From IMG/VR virus record IMGVR_UViG_3300046721_000075, positions 1 to 46,540 of that record: a stretch of DNA of 46,540 nucleotides; one strand, 5' to 3'. The notes beneath the pieces are model-generated. The model made no database searches. It was not told the DNA's origin and saw nothing but the letters and a program-made list of their open reading frames with translations. A program made the position numbers and the translations under genes. Positions 8,416 through 16,701 of this stretch are shown here, piece after piece; position 1 is the stretch's first letter; every line of letters starts with the position of its first letter. The DNA comes from a virus.

Positions 8416-9807
8416 CTATGAGTAGCCATGCGTTCGGTGGTTCAGCTCGGTCACGGAGAAGGGAGAGCGGTCCCGGTCCACGCCGTCGATGACCCCGTAC
8501 TGATGGATGTCGTAACGACCAGGCGGCTTGTCGATGCCCACGTAGCTCACCCAGAACCAGTCCTGTCCCCAGTCGTACGGGTAGGGCTTGAACCAGAACG
8601 TGTACACCCCACACAGCAGGTTCTGAGCCTGAACGTGGTTGACGAACGCCCTGCCTTCGGACTCCGGTGTGGTGTAGCCCTGGAATGGTTCCCAGTCGTA
8701 GGCGAGGCCGTGGGCGAACGGGTCCTCCCCGATGGAGGAGATGACGTTCAGGAAGAAGTCGGCCTCGTTCGCCCCGGTATCCCCACCATGACCAGGGCCT
8801 CGACCGAAGTGGTAGAACAGGTACTCCAGGCCGTTGGCAACGCAGTACGGGATGGCCGTGTCGTGCAGCCAGGTCGGCGATGAGATGGACGTTCCGTGTG
8901 ACGCCAGCAGGATGACGAAGCTCTTGGACGGGATGGGCGTCAGGGACTGGACGGCCTGTCGGTCGATGCCCTCGATGGGACCGGTGCCACCGCCACCATC
9001 CCCGCCCCCGATAGGAGGGGTCTGACCCGCGCCGTAGCTCGCGGAGAAGTCCATCAACTCCTGCATCGTCCGGCGGTAGTGGTCGGGGGTGAAACTCTGG
9101 TGAAGCTGCACGGACGGAATCTGCTGGATGTCGGTCACCACGTCCAGGAAGTCGGTCACGTAGCGAAGGGAGAACCGGTACGTGTCCTCCGTGAACTCCC
9201 TGGGCAGGAACAACGGGGTCACGGAGTTGTTCATCCCCAGGTTGGTCGCCACCAGGGTCGACCAGTCCTCGATGTGCCTGATGTTGGCTAGCCACTGGTT
9301 CTTCTCGAATCGCGTGGAGAGCACCAGGGGGATGCCACCGATGCCGCCTCCACCTGGACCCCCTCCGCCTGGGGGTGGAGGTGGGGGCGGCGGCTTACCG
9401 TCATCAGGCAGGGGACGGCGGATGCCCATGACGTTCCCGGTCCAACCCATCGCTGCCAGGGTCGTGTGGGTGACGCCGAGGGTGGGGTTCGTGGCCGTGA
9501 CGATATGGGCTCCGTCACCCTCACAGAGAGCGACGTGGCCGGGACAGTTTGGGGGACAATCGTTCCCGAAGTTGAAGAACACCAGGTCACCGTTGATAGC
9601 TCCCGCGAACCCCACACCAGGGTCGGGAAGGTCGTGGAACTGGGTGAAGGCGTGGTGGACCATGTTGACCCGTCCGTTGGTGACGGTGAGCCAGCAGTAC
9701 CGAGTGAGGCCCGAACAATCGAACGAGTTGGGTCCACTGGCCCCGAACACATAGGGGTCACCGACCTTTGTGAGCGCCAAGGCATACACATCAGCGCCGA
9801 CACTCAT
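8416..9807 (-). CDS. Bifunctional lysin: NlpC/P60 peptidase plus GH25 muramidase
   Basis: 463 residues. Residues 1-130 are an NlpC/P60 cysteine peptidase: FDCSGLT gives catalytic Cys31 and PGHVALCEG gives His91. A polyproline/polyglycine hinge (138-157) follows, then an unrecognised helical domain (about 165-255), a Gly-rich linker, and a GH25-like glycosidase (about 295-450). The latter shows the acidic DWE at 371-373, GVYTFWF, WVSY and a C-terminal HQYGVIDGVDRD, matching the usual WQY...vDGidg.vD end of GH25. It would cut both peptide and glycan bonds of cell wall. Placement among tail genes and away from the amidase/holin pair suggests a tail-associated lysin used at entry, but an endolysin role cannot be excluded. 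Confidence 0.88.
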   Translation of the reverse strand: MSVGADVYALALTKVGDPYVFGASGPNSFDCSGLTRYCWLTVTNGRVNMVHHAFTQFHDLPDPGVGFAGAINGDLVFFNFGNDCPPNCPGHVALCEGDGAHIVTATNPTLGVTHTTLAAMGWTGNVMGIRRPLPDDGKPPPPPPPPGGGGPGGGGIGGIPLVLSTRFEKNQWLANIRHIEDWSTLVATNLGMNNSVTPLFLPREFTEDTYRFSLRYVTDFLDVVTDIQQIPSVQLHQSFTPDHYRRTMQELMDFSASYGAGQTPPIGGGDGGGGTGPIEGIDRQAVQSLTPIPSKSFVILLASHGTSISSPTWLHDTAIPYCVANGLEYLFYHFGRGPGHGGDTGANEADFFLNVISSIGEDPFAHGLAYDWEPFQGYTTPESEGRAFVNHVQAQNLLCGVYTFWFKPYPYDWGQDWFWVSYVGIDKPPGRYDIHQYGVIDGVDRDRSPFSVTELNHRTHGYS

Positions 9808-11553
9808 CTATCTCCACGGGTCCACGTCGACGTCGGCCAGGACTTCCTCGATGGAGTACACCGGGCCGCGTAGCGTGGGACCTGCTCCGGCACCGTGCTT
9901 CATGGTGAAGCCCAGGGACTTGCAGGTCTTCCCGGTAAAGGACCGCCGGGTCCAGGCGACCGTGCCATCCGCTGGAGGGATGTTCAGGTCGTAGCTGATG
10001 TAGTCGGCACCGTCCAAACGCACCGTCACCTGGGGCGCGGTCGGACCGTCCACCGAGCCGTAATCGTGACGCCGCACCCGGAACCAGAGCTGCCGCAAGG
10101 TGACGGGGGCTCGCTCATGCGTGAGCCAGGTATCGGCCATGTCGAGACGGTAGGTCTGGGAGACGCCGGGGATGGCGTCACGGCCTCGTACGCCGTAGGG
10201 CATCTCCCGCCACAGCATGGGACCGACGCGAGACGTGTTCTTCAGCCCGACACCGAGTATCGAACCGGTCCTGCCATCGCAGGACGTGGGACGCTCGTTG
10301 TCCGAACCGGTGTCCTCGGTCACCCAGACCCCGCTGGCTGGGTCGAAGCAGAGCATCGGTGAGTTCCCAGCGAGGGACGTTATCCACACCTTCCCGGCGA
10401 CGTAGGCGCCGAACCGAGCACCACCAGGGTCGATGTTGTACGTGTTCTGGACGGGCATCCCGATACGTGTCGGGTCACCACCGTTCCAGAAGAACACCTC
10501 ATGGTCCCCCAGGATGACCGCCCCACTGGGCGTGGGGATGATGCTCCTGCCCTTCGCACACTGGGTTCCCTCCAGCCTGTTGACGCTGAACGTCTGCAAG
10601 CCGTCACCCGTGAGGATGTAGACCCCAGCAGACTTACCGATGAGGAGGGCTCCCTGGAACGTCTGGAGACACTGGATGGGTGAACCGTCACCCTTGCCGA
10701 TGTCGATGAAGTTGCCGTCAGGCCAGAGCGTCGGGTCGGGGTCATTCTCAGGTGGGTCGGTCAATCCTGAGAAATACAGGCGATACGTGATGTTGTCCAG
10801 GCTCGGCGAGGACCCACCGATGAAGTAGTGGGTCCGGTAGTACGCCGCAGCCCGACCGGGGCGACACTGGGTCTTCGGTCCGTCCCACTGGGTCTGAGGG
10901 ATGGACGTGATGGTGGACGGGATGGTGCCGTCCCAGTACGACACCCGAAGCTGCTCGGGATGGGAGATGAGCAGCCACGCCCCACCAACGCTCGGAGGGG
11001 CAGCCACCGTCTGGAGAGCCACCGGGTAGAAGTCCACGTCATACATGGGGTCACCAGCACGGGTAGACATCTCGGCCACGAAGTTCCACCCATTCGTCAG
11101 GTTCGGAACACCACGGGTCGCCCAGAGCTGGGCCTTCCCGCCCTCGTTACCGTTGTAGATGACCGTGACCCACCACTGACCACCGGCGCTGTCGTTCGGC
11201 CCGTCGCTCAGGTTGGTGTAGTGCAGCCCCGAGGTATGGAACTGGGAGGGGAAGTCGTGACCGTGGTTGTCAGCAGAGGTCCCCTGACGGTTCGTATTCG
11301 TGGCGTTCCAGGCCCACCGAATCCTGACCCCGCCAGCCTGCTCGGGAATCCAGTTCTTACAGGCCGCGACCCATCCCGTAGGGAGCATGGTGCGCTCCAG
11401 GGACTCGTCGATGCCGTGCTTGAAGTCCAGGGGCAGGACCTCGGTACGCGGCATGAGCCGCAGCGGTTCGGCGGGAGGCTGCCACCGAGGGTCGCCCTTG
11501 TCCGTAGCACCCTGAGGGCCGAAGCCCGACGGAACGGTCTTGGTGTTGCTCAC
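9808..11553 (-). CDS. Tail nozzle / stabilisation-like protein
   Basis: 581 residues, mostly beta, with repeated short motifs such as LLIGKSAGVYILTGDG, AVILGDHEVFFWNGGDP and GKVWITSLAGNSPMLCFDP that fit a beta-propeller. This is the pattern of podovirus tail-hub or nozzle proteins (P22 gp10-like, PF11134 type). GTG start 11553 overlaps the upstream adaptor stop (GTGA), so the two are translationally coupled. It probably forms the distal part of a short tail, contacting adaptor and tailspike. Family assignment is by fold pattern and position. Confidence 0.72.
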   Translation of the reverse strand: MSNTKTVPSGFGPQGATDKGDPRWQPPAEPLRLMPRTEVLPLDFKHGIDESLERTMLPTGWVAACKNWIPEQAGGVRIRWAWNATNTNRQGTSADNHGHDFPSQFHTSGLHYTNLSDGPNDSAGGQWWVTVIYNGNEGGKAQLWATRGVPNLTNGWNFVAEMSTRAGDPMYDVDFYPVALQTVAAPPSVGGAWLLISHPEQLRVSYWDGTIPSTITSIPQTQWDGPKTQCRPGRAAAYYRTHYFIGGSSPSLDNITYRLYFSGLTDPPENDPDPTLWPDGNFIDIGKGDGSPIQCLQTFQGALLIGKSAGVYILTGDGLQTFSVNRLEGTQCAKGRSIIPTPSGAVILGDHEVFFWNGGDPTRIGMPVQNTYNIDPGGARFGAYVAGKVWITSLAGNSPMLCFDPASGVWVTEDTGSDNERPTSCDGRTGSILGVGLKNTSRVGPMLWREMPYGVRGRDAIPGVSQTYRLDMADTWLTHERAPVTLRQLWFRVRRHDYGSVDGPTAPQVTVRLDGADYISYDLNIPPADGTVAWTRRSFTGKTCKSLGFTMKHGAGAGPTLRGPVYSIEEVLADVDVDPWR

Positions 11554-12896
11554 AGATGAGCGGTCTCCGGGTCCAGGTCCCAGTAGCCGGGCTGCATGAC
11601 CAGGGTGATAGGACCGGCGATGTTGCGCTCGTTCACCGTGGCCTTCTTCAGCCCAGCCTCGAACGAGGCCATGTAACGGTCGGCTCGTGGCAGGTCGGTC
11701 TGGGAGACCGGAGCGGAGAGGAGCGCCTGGTAACGAGCGTAGTCGATGGCCTTCTGCTGGAGGGGCAGCGGCACCTCGGAACGCTGGGAGAGGTCGGTCA
11801 GAACTGTCGGTGCCGCGATGTAGCGTAGGACGGCGTCCCCTGACGGCACCGGATGAATCTCGATGACGAGGCCCGAGATTCGGGCGATGTAGTGCGCCGG
11901 GACGGAGTTGGCCGAGTCGTAGGTCCAGGTGTCGAAGACGTCGTCGTTGACGAACTCGACGCGGTGCGTCTCATCGGCCCCGGCGACGCTCACCAAGCGG
12001 AGGAACCGGGTCTTCAGGTAATCGACGGGCAACGTGATGACACCCTCGACCGGCGCTGAGGTGTACTCCCGCAGGACGAACTCCTCCCGCCATGCGAGCT
12101 GGAGGAATGCCTCGTTCAGCCAGGCCACGATTTCGTAGTCCTGCACGTCACGCGGTCGGGACGCTTCACCATCGGTCGGACGCACAGCGAGGCCGGGACC
12201 GAGACCCGATTCGTACAGGCTCATGTAGCGGTCGCCGTCGTAGTAGTCCCGCAAGCGCCAGTGAGCGAAAGCACGGGCGTACTGGATGACCTTGCTCTGG
12301 AGGGACACCGGCACATTGCTCAGGTCGGTGCCATCTGGCCCACCGAACGTGATGGGCTGAGCGGTGTAGTACACGGTCCAGGGCGTCCCACTCGCAGGCA
12401 GGGGGAACACCTGGACGGTGTTCTCGACGATGCGCCACAGCCCCTGAGTGGGCTCGGAGTTCGAGTACGCCCAGTCGTTCCACTCCTCGTTGTCATCGGC
12501 CTTGTTCCACGGCACCCCACCGATGTAGACCTCGTTCATCCCCAGGTAATCAACGGGCAGCGGGAGGTACGGGGTTCCGTCGGTGGTCCCGACAGCCGTG
12601 TTCCGCACAGCATGGGTCCGGTCGGACACATCCAACAGGCCCTCGTTCACCCACTGGAGGATTTCGTCGTCGGAGATGAACCGGTCGGAGTCGGCAACAG
12701 CGTCGTCACGCAGGCCGCGCCGAACCCTGGAGATGAACTCCGCCGCCGTGAGTCCCTGCGGTCCCAGGGTGGGGGAGCCGAAGGAGTTGACCCGGCTCGG
12801 CAGAGCCTGACGGACCCGCTCGACCATCTGGCCCAGCGTGTAACCGGTGGCGTAGACCGGCTGCCCGGTGGTGAGGGTGACAACGCTTTCGGTCAT
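11550..12896 (-). CDS. Head-tail adaptor with internal duplication
   Basis: 448 residues from ATG 12896, which overlaps the tailspike stop (ATGA). An upstream in-frame start exists but lacks this coupling. The protein is two versions of one domain: residues about 65-245 and 265-430 each contain a W[VL]NE helix, a LPVDYL segment, a Tyr-rich strand leading to AxP, a SLQ or PLQ-x-KxI-x-YAR helix and a DRYMxx[FY]E-xGL end. Single copies of this helical plus beta arrangement occur in adaptor (connector) proteins of SU10/P22-like phages. The portal and capsid here also look SU10-like. It should sit between portal and nozzle. Confidence 0.72.
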   Translation of the reverse strand: MTESVVTLTTGQPVYATGYTLGQMVERVRQALPSRVNSFGSPTLGPQGLTAAEFISRVRRGLRDDAVADSDRFISDDEILQWVNEGLLDVSDRTHAVRNTAVGTTDGTPYLPLPVDYLGMNEVYIGGVPWNKADDNEEWNDWAYSNSEPTQGLWRIVENTVQVFPLPASGTPWTVYYTAQPITFGGPDGTDLSNVPVSLQSKVIQYARAFAHWRLRDYYDGDRYMSLYESGLGPGLAVRPTDGEASRPRDVQDYEIVAWLNEAFLQLAWREEFVLREYTSAPVEGVITLPVDYLKTRFLRLVSVAGADETHRVEFVNDDVFDTWTYDSANSVPAHYIARISGLVIEIHPVPSGDAVLRYIAAPTVLTDLSQRSEVPLPLQQKAIDYARYQALLSAPVSQTDLPRADRYMASFEAGLKKATVNERNIAGPITLVMQPGYWDLDPETAHL

Positions 12897-14797
12897 GCCA
12901 TGTGCTGCCCTTCCACGAAGCCGTACCACGTCGTTCCGCCGTCATGGGTCATGAAGCGGAAGATGTCAACGTAGCCGTTCGTCGCCGAGAGGGTCGGTGC
13001 CGTGGCAGCGTTCCACTTGACCCCGGTGAACGCAGCGGTGAACCCACCACCGGTCTGGGTGAGCTTCAACCGGAAGATGAGCACCCGTCCGGTGGGAAGC
13101 CCAGAGGGCATGGTGAACGTGGTGTTCGTTCCCACCGTGTAAGGGATGAAGTTGGCATTCGCCAGCGAGATGGCGGTGGTCGAGATGGTCGGAGCCGCAG
13201 TTGCGGAGTTCCCGGAATCCCCACCAGAAGCCGTCATGTACGACGGTCCCTGGCCCACCTGCACGTACTGGTTCAACCCGTAGTCCCAGATGAGCACGTC
13301 GTTGCCCTGGCCCAGGTCGGTGACCGTGGCGTTGCGGGCCACCGAGGTCAACTGGGGCTGAGGACCGATGCGAACCCGGCAGCCCTTGGTGTTCGCTCCC
13401 AGGTAGACCAGGGGCTGGGAGGAGGACGGCGTGTAACCCACGTCGAAGACGGGGTCGAGAAGCTCGCAGCCCTGGGCGTGGTCGATGTAGACCGCAGGGA
13501 TGGTGCCCGTATGGTTCGTGTGGAACCGGGGCCGGATGAAGGAGACCTGCTGGGAGGCCCGCCCGTTGTACGCCACGCCACCAGCGTCGATACGAAGGGC
13601 CGAGAAGTTCTGGGCGCCGCCGGTCTCGAAGTACGTGTCGTACCAGCCCATGCCCTTGCCGCCCCGAATCTCCACCATCGGGGCACCGATACCAGCGTAA
13701 GCCCCCGGTCCCTGAGCCTGGCAGCCGAGGAACAGCAGGTTCTCGCCAGCCTTGTTGGTTCCGGCGGTGGTGTCGGTGGAGTCGTAGAGCCACTGTTGGA
13801 ACTGGTTCCCGTGCCCCTTGCAACCGATGAACAGCAGCCCGTTGGGGGGCTCCACGGTGTTCGAGCCGGTGATACTCCAGCCCACCCCGCCGTTCTCTCG
13901 AATCGTGGTCTGCTCGAACATGTTGCCATCGGAGTTGTTCGTGATGATGTGGACGCCGTCCCCGACGCAACCCTGGATGAGCACATCCCGCATCGAACAA
14001 TGCTCGTTCTGCACCAGGACGGCGAACCCACCGGCGCCACGGTTGGTCATGGCGACCCTCTCCAGATAGGCGCCCGTGCTCAGCTTGACGAGGGCGTCAG
14101 CCGCCACCGAGTCCACAATCCAGGTCATGGCCTTACCGGTGGAGGCATCCTTGTTGTGACCGCTGCCCCTGATACCGGTGCCCGCGCCGGTAAACATCGA
14201 GACTCCACCCACGCCGAACTTCTGGGTCGGCCCAGGCTGGGCGGTGATGTCCGGCATCCGGTCGATGAGGCCCATGGCGGAACCCGCCAGGCGGAACGAA
14301 CCAGCCCGACCACCAGCAGCGTTGGAGTTCCCGTTCAGGACATAGGCGCGTGCCAGCGTCTTGACCGGTGAGGACGCAGAGCCCAGGCCCACGGTGTCAT
14401 CGCCGTAGACCGCATCGACATAGATGTCGAGCATCCCGTCCCCAGCGATGATGCCCTGGGAAACCTCCATGTCCCTGGGGTCACGAGGAACCGTCAAGTT
14501 GAACTGGAGGTTGAAGGGTGCGACGAGCACCCCACCTGGAGTGGTGGCGACGCCGTTGTCGTCGATGGTGATGTAGTAGACGCCCGGCTCAGCCCATGCC
14601 TCGATGACGCCCAGGGCGCTGGAGGTCCGGGGGTTCCCAACCCCCACCGCCCCTGCTCGGAGCGCCTGGTTGTACAGGGTCGCCAGGATGGTGCGGTTCG
14701 TGTCGGTGTAGGCACGAAAGCGGGCGTTCGTCAGCGTGGTGAGCTGGTTGCCGACGAGCCCCTCGCAGTAGTGGCGAAGATGCCCGTAGTACAGCAT
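12893..14797 (-). CDS. Tailspike / tail fibre, right-handed beta-helix
   Basis: 634 residues. The N-terminal 100 residues are helical and probably the virion-binding part. Residues about 140-470 are repetitive short strands with Gly/Asn turns (for example DVLIQGCVGDGVHI, LLFIGCKGHGNQF, LLFLGCQAQGPGA), as in pectate-lyase-type beta-helices. A C-terminal beta domain (500-634) may trimerise or bind sugar. Likely receptor-binding or capsule-degrading tailspike. Enzymatic residues cannot be assigned by eye. Stop overlaps the adaptor start. Confidence 0.75.
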   Translation of the reverse strand: MLYYGHLRHYCEGLVGNQLTTLTNARFRAYTDTNRTILATLYNQALRAGAVGVGNPRTSSALGVIEAWAEPGVYYITIDDNGVATTPGGVLVAPFNLQFNLTVPRDPRDMEVSQGIIAGDGMLDIYVDAVYGDDTVGLGSASSPVKTLARAYVLNGNSNAAGGRAGSFRLAGSAMGLIDRMPDITAQPGPTQKFGVGGVSMFTGAGTGIRGSGHNKDASTGKAMTWIVDSVAADALVKLSTGAYLERVAMTNRGAGGFAVLVQNEHCSMRDVLIQGCVGDGVHIITNNSDGNMFEQTTIRENGGVGWSITGSNTVEPPNGLLFIGCKGHGNQFQQWLYDSTDTTAGTNKAGENLLFLGCQAQGPGAYAGIGAPMVEIRGGKGMGWYDTYFETGGAQNFSALRIDAGGVAYNGRASQQVSFIRPRFHTNHTGTIPAVYIDHAQGCELLDPVFDVGYTPSSSQPLVYLGANTKGCRVRIGPQPQLTSVARNATVTDLGQGNDVLIWDYGLNQYVQVGQGPSYMTASGGDSGNSATAAPTISTTAISLANANFIPYTVGTNTTFTMPSGLPTGRVLIFRLKLTQTGGGFTAAFTGVKWNAATAPTLSATNGYVDIFRFMTHDGGTTWYGFVEGQHMA

Positions 14798-14800
14798 GGC

Positions 14801-15418
14801 TCAGCTCACGCCCATGAAGTACACCTGGGCGCTCTGGGCCATGCTCGATGGCACCAGACCAACGAACGGGGTCGCCGTGTCGGCCACAGCGATGGCACCG
14901 GAACGGCTCAGGGCGGCGACGGACCCGAAGTTCACTTCGGAGTTCGAGGAGTTGCCAGCGAAGGACGCGAACTTCGGGGTGATGAGGGACGAAGTCCCGA
15001 CGTAGAGCAAGCCGAACAGGAAGTCGTTCGCACCGAGCGGAGCGACCGCGAACGGCCCACCAACGAGGGTCATGGGCTTGTAGCCGTTCGTGCCGGTGGA
15101 GTCCCATACGGAGGACTGGTCGGCGGTCATCCCAACGAGAGCACCGGTGGACGTAGCGACCCCGGCGTAGGAGTGGGTCAATGAGCCAGTGGCCTTGGTT
15201 CCCAGGTTCGCCACGACCCTACCGATAGACAGGCCCCGGCTGAACGGAATCTTGGTGAACTGAACCGAAGCCACGACCAACGGCGCACCCGTGCCACCAG
15301 TGACGACCGGGTCTCCCGACCAAGCCAGGATGGCACCGCCGGACGCACCAGACGCGACCGCCGCCGCCATCGCGTCGAAACCCCCCGATGAGACGCCGGG
15401 AATGGTGACCGGATGCAT
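14801..15418 (-). CDS. Virion protein, tail-fibre-like beta-sandwich, unrecognised
   Basis: 205 residues, rich in Ser, Gly, Ala and Val with alternating hydrophobic strands (FSRGLSIGRVVANLG, LVGMTADQSSVW, FLFGLLYVGTS). No Cys-rich or helical part. The pattern fits a jelly-roll or carbohydrate-binding module as found in small receptor-binding or minor tail proteins of actinophages. It stands 3 bases before the tailspike gene and after the 105-residue virion protein. The function is inferred only from position and strand pattern. Confidence 0.65.
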   Translation of the reverse strand: MHPVTIPGVSSGGFDAMAAAVASGASGGAILAWSGDPVVTGGTGAPLVVASVQFTKIPFSRGLSIGRVVANLGTKATGSLTHSYAGVATSTGALVGMTADQSSVWDSTGTNGYKPMTLVGGPFAVAPLGANDFLFGLLYVGTSSLITPKFASFAGNSSNSEVNFGSVAALSRSGAIAVADTATPFVGLVPSSMAQSAQVYFMGVS

Positions 15419-15426
15419 CGACCCTC

Positions 15427-15744
15427 CTACTTGTAGTAGGCCACGTTCAGCTTGGCGCCACCGGCCTCCTGGATGAACCTGATGGCCGAGAGGTCGCCCT
15501 GGTAGAACATGTCCCGGTCCTGGAGCAGCCGCATCCCGATGCCAGCGGTTGGGGCCGTTCCATCGTCACGCCATCGGACGTTCGCTCCCTCGGCCTGGAT
15601 GATGGCGAGCCGGGCCACGCTCTTGGACAACTCCGGCGCGGTCCCGAACATCGGTCCCTTCGGCGTGGTCAGACCTATCGACGCAGCGAGCGACGTCAAC
15701 TGCTCGAAGCCCATCTGCTCCAGGTTGCCGAAGTAGTCCCTCAT
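15427..15744 (-). CDS. Small virion protein, unrecognised
   Basis: 105 residues. The C-terminal 60 residues (ARLAIIQAEGANVRWRDDG, PTAGIGMRL, LSAIRFI, LNVAYYK) have the look of a small beta-sandwich seen in phage structural proteins that sit near tail-fibre genes. The N terminus is helical. The start ATG 15744 follows an AGGAGG-type site. The family resemblance is from memory and has no specific name. Confidence 0.65.
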   Translation of the reverse strand: MRDYFGNLEQMGFEQLTSLAASIGLTTPKGPMFGTAPELSKSVARLAIIQAEGANVRWRDDGTAPTAGIGMRLLQDRDMFYQGDLSAIRFIQEAGGAKLNVAYYK

Positions 15745-15753
15745 GCGTTCCTC

Positions 15754-16194
15754 CTATGCCGGGACGGGCTCGGCTTCCTTCTTCGTCTTGGGCTTCTCCA
15801 GCGAGGACAGCAGCTTGGTGTGCTCCTCGCAGAACACGGTGCCCTCGACCACGGGCTTACCGCACGGCACGCTGTCGTCGCCGATACGCCGGGTGAACCG
15901 GCACTCGGAGTCGTCCCCACGCTGCGTTGCCGTGGGCACGGTCGGCTCCCAGTTCTCGTCAACCACGGTCATGAGGCCGTTGCGGTACGCCATCGTGGTC
16001 TTCAGGTAGACCTCGACCTCGTCCTTCTCCTCGTCGGTCCAGTTCGAGGCGATGGCTGCATCGTCGGAGTCGAACTGCCCACCCAGGAACTTCGCCCGGA
16101 TGGGTCGGGTCTGGAAGATGCGGCCCGCCCTGGTCTCGACGGTCGCCGGGACCACGACGTAGGTGATGTGCTGGTCTCTGGATAGGAACTTCAT
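15754..16194 (-). CDS. Virion-region protein with Cys/His zinc-like motif
   Basis: 146 residues. Residues 1-85 are mixed alpha/beta and acidic. Residues about 97-125 hold C-x(12-13)-C-x(10)-C-x2-H (CRFTRR..., PCGKP, FCEEH), which could bind zinc. The tail is Lys/Glu/Pro-rich. It lies between the decoration-like gene and small tail genes, with 4-9 base gaps, so it is probably co-translated with them. I do not recognise a family. Confidence 0.62.
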   Translation of the reverse strand: MKFLSRDQHITYVVVPATVETRAGRIFQTRPIRAKFLGGQFDSDDAAIASNWTDEEKDEVEVYLKTTMAYRNGLMTVVDENWEPTVPTATQRGDDSECRFTRRIGDDSVPCGKPVVEGTVFCEEHTKLLSSLEKPKTKKEAEPVPA

Positions 16195-16198
16195 GGAC

Positions 16199-16642
16199 TC
16201 ACGCTCCCCAGGCGATGAACCTGACGGTCACGCCTGACTGGTCGGTTGCCGCCGTCGCCTCGGTGCCCAGCGCCGTGAAGACCTGGGCCTTCTTCGTCGC
16301 CTGGTCGATATAGACCTGACGAAGCGCGGTCGCTGGACTGGCGATGGAGGCGAGGTCGGTGAAGGCGATGCCTCGCAGGTCCCAAGCGGTGGCGTTGCGG
16401 TTCAGGTCCCTGGCGGTGGGACGGAACTGCTTCCAGATGAAGCTGATGTCCTCCCCGGTGGTGGCGTAGGCGTTCGAGAAGGTGATAGTGCCGGTCACCA
16501 GCTTCAGCGGGTTCTTGTCGAACTCCGCCATGACTTCCTTGGAGCCGCCCGAACCGGTCGCAGACTGGCCCGTGGCGGCGGTGACGACACCACCGACGAT
16601 GAGCTGGTCTCCAGCGTCGAGCTTGATGGTCGGGTTTCCCAT
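16199..16642 (-). CDS. Capsid decoration / head protein candidate
   Basis: 147 residues from ATG 16642, preceded by an ideal AGGAGG site; the open frame extends further upstream but only into the capsid-gene region. Sequence is beta-rich (GTITFSNAYATTGEDISF, LRQVYIDQATKKAQVF, VTVRFIAWGA). This strand pattern, ending in a predicted value-type strand, is common in small head proteins encoded directly after the major capsid gene. It is separated from the capsid gene by 59 bases holding a stable hairpin. Head-decoration role is inferred from position and size. Confidence 0.68.
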   Translation of the reverse strand: MGNPTIKLDAGDQLIVGGVVTAATGQSATGSGGSKEVMAEFDKNPLKLVTGTITFSNAYATTGEDISFIWKQFRPTARDLNRNATAWDLRGIAFTDLASIASPATALRQVYIDQATKKAQVFTALGTEATAATDQSGVTVRFIAWGA

Positions 16643-16667
16643 GCCTACCTCCTGGTACTCGGAGGGA

Positions 16668-16685
16668 GGGGGCGCGAACGCCCCC
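16668..16685 (-). terminator. Hairpin between capsid and decoration genes
   Basis: GGGGGCG-TTCG-CGCCCCC when read on the minus strand: a perfect 7-bp stem with a UUCG tetraloop, just after the capsid stop and 26 bases before the next start. No strong T tract follows. It may act as a partial terminator or mRNA-stabilising 3' end that keeps capsid message in excess. Confidence 0.55.
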
Positions 16686-16701
16686 CCACTCAGCCGATGG
16701 T

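Noticed and set aside
8416-9807. NlpC/P60-GH25 protein as the main endolysin
   Set aside because: It lies among tail genes and lacks a holin neighbour, whereas the amidase at 41703 is coupled to a two-span membrane protein. Kept as a tail-associated lysin.
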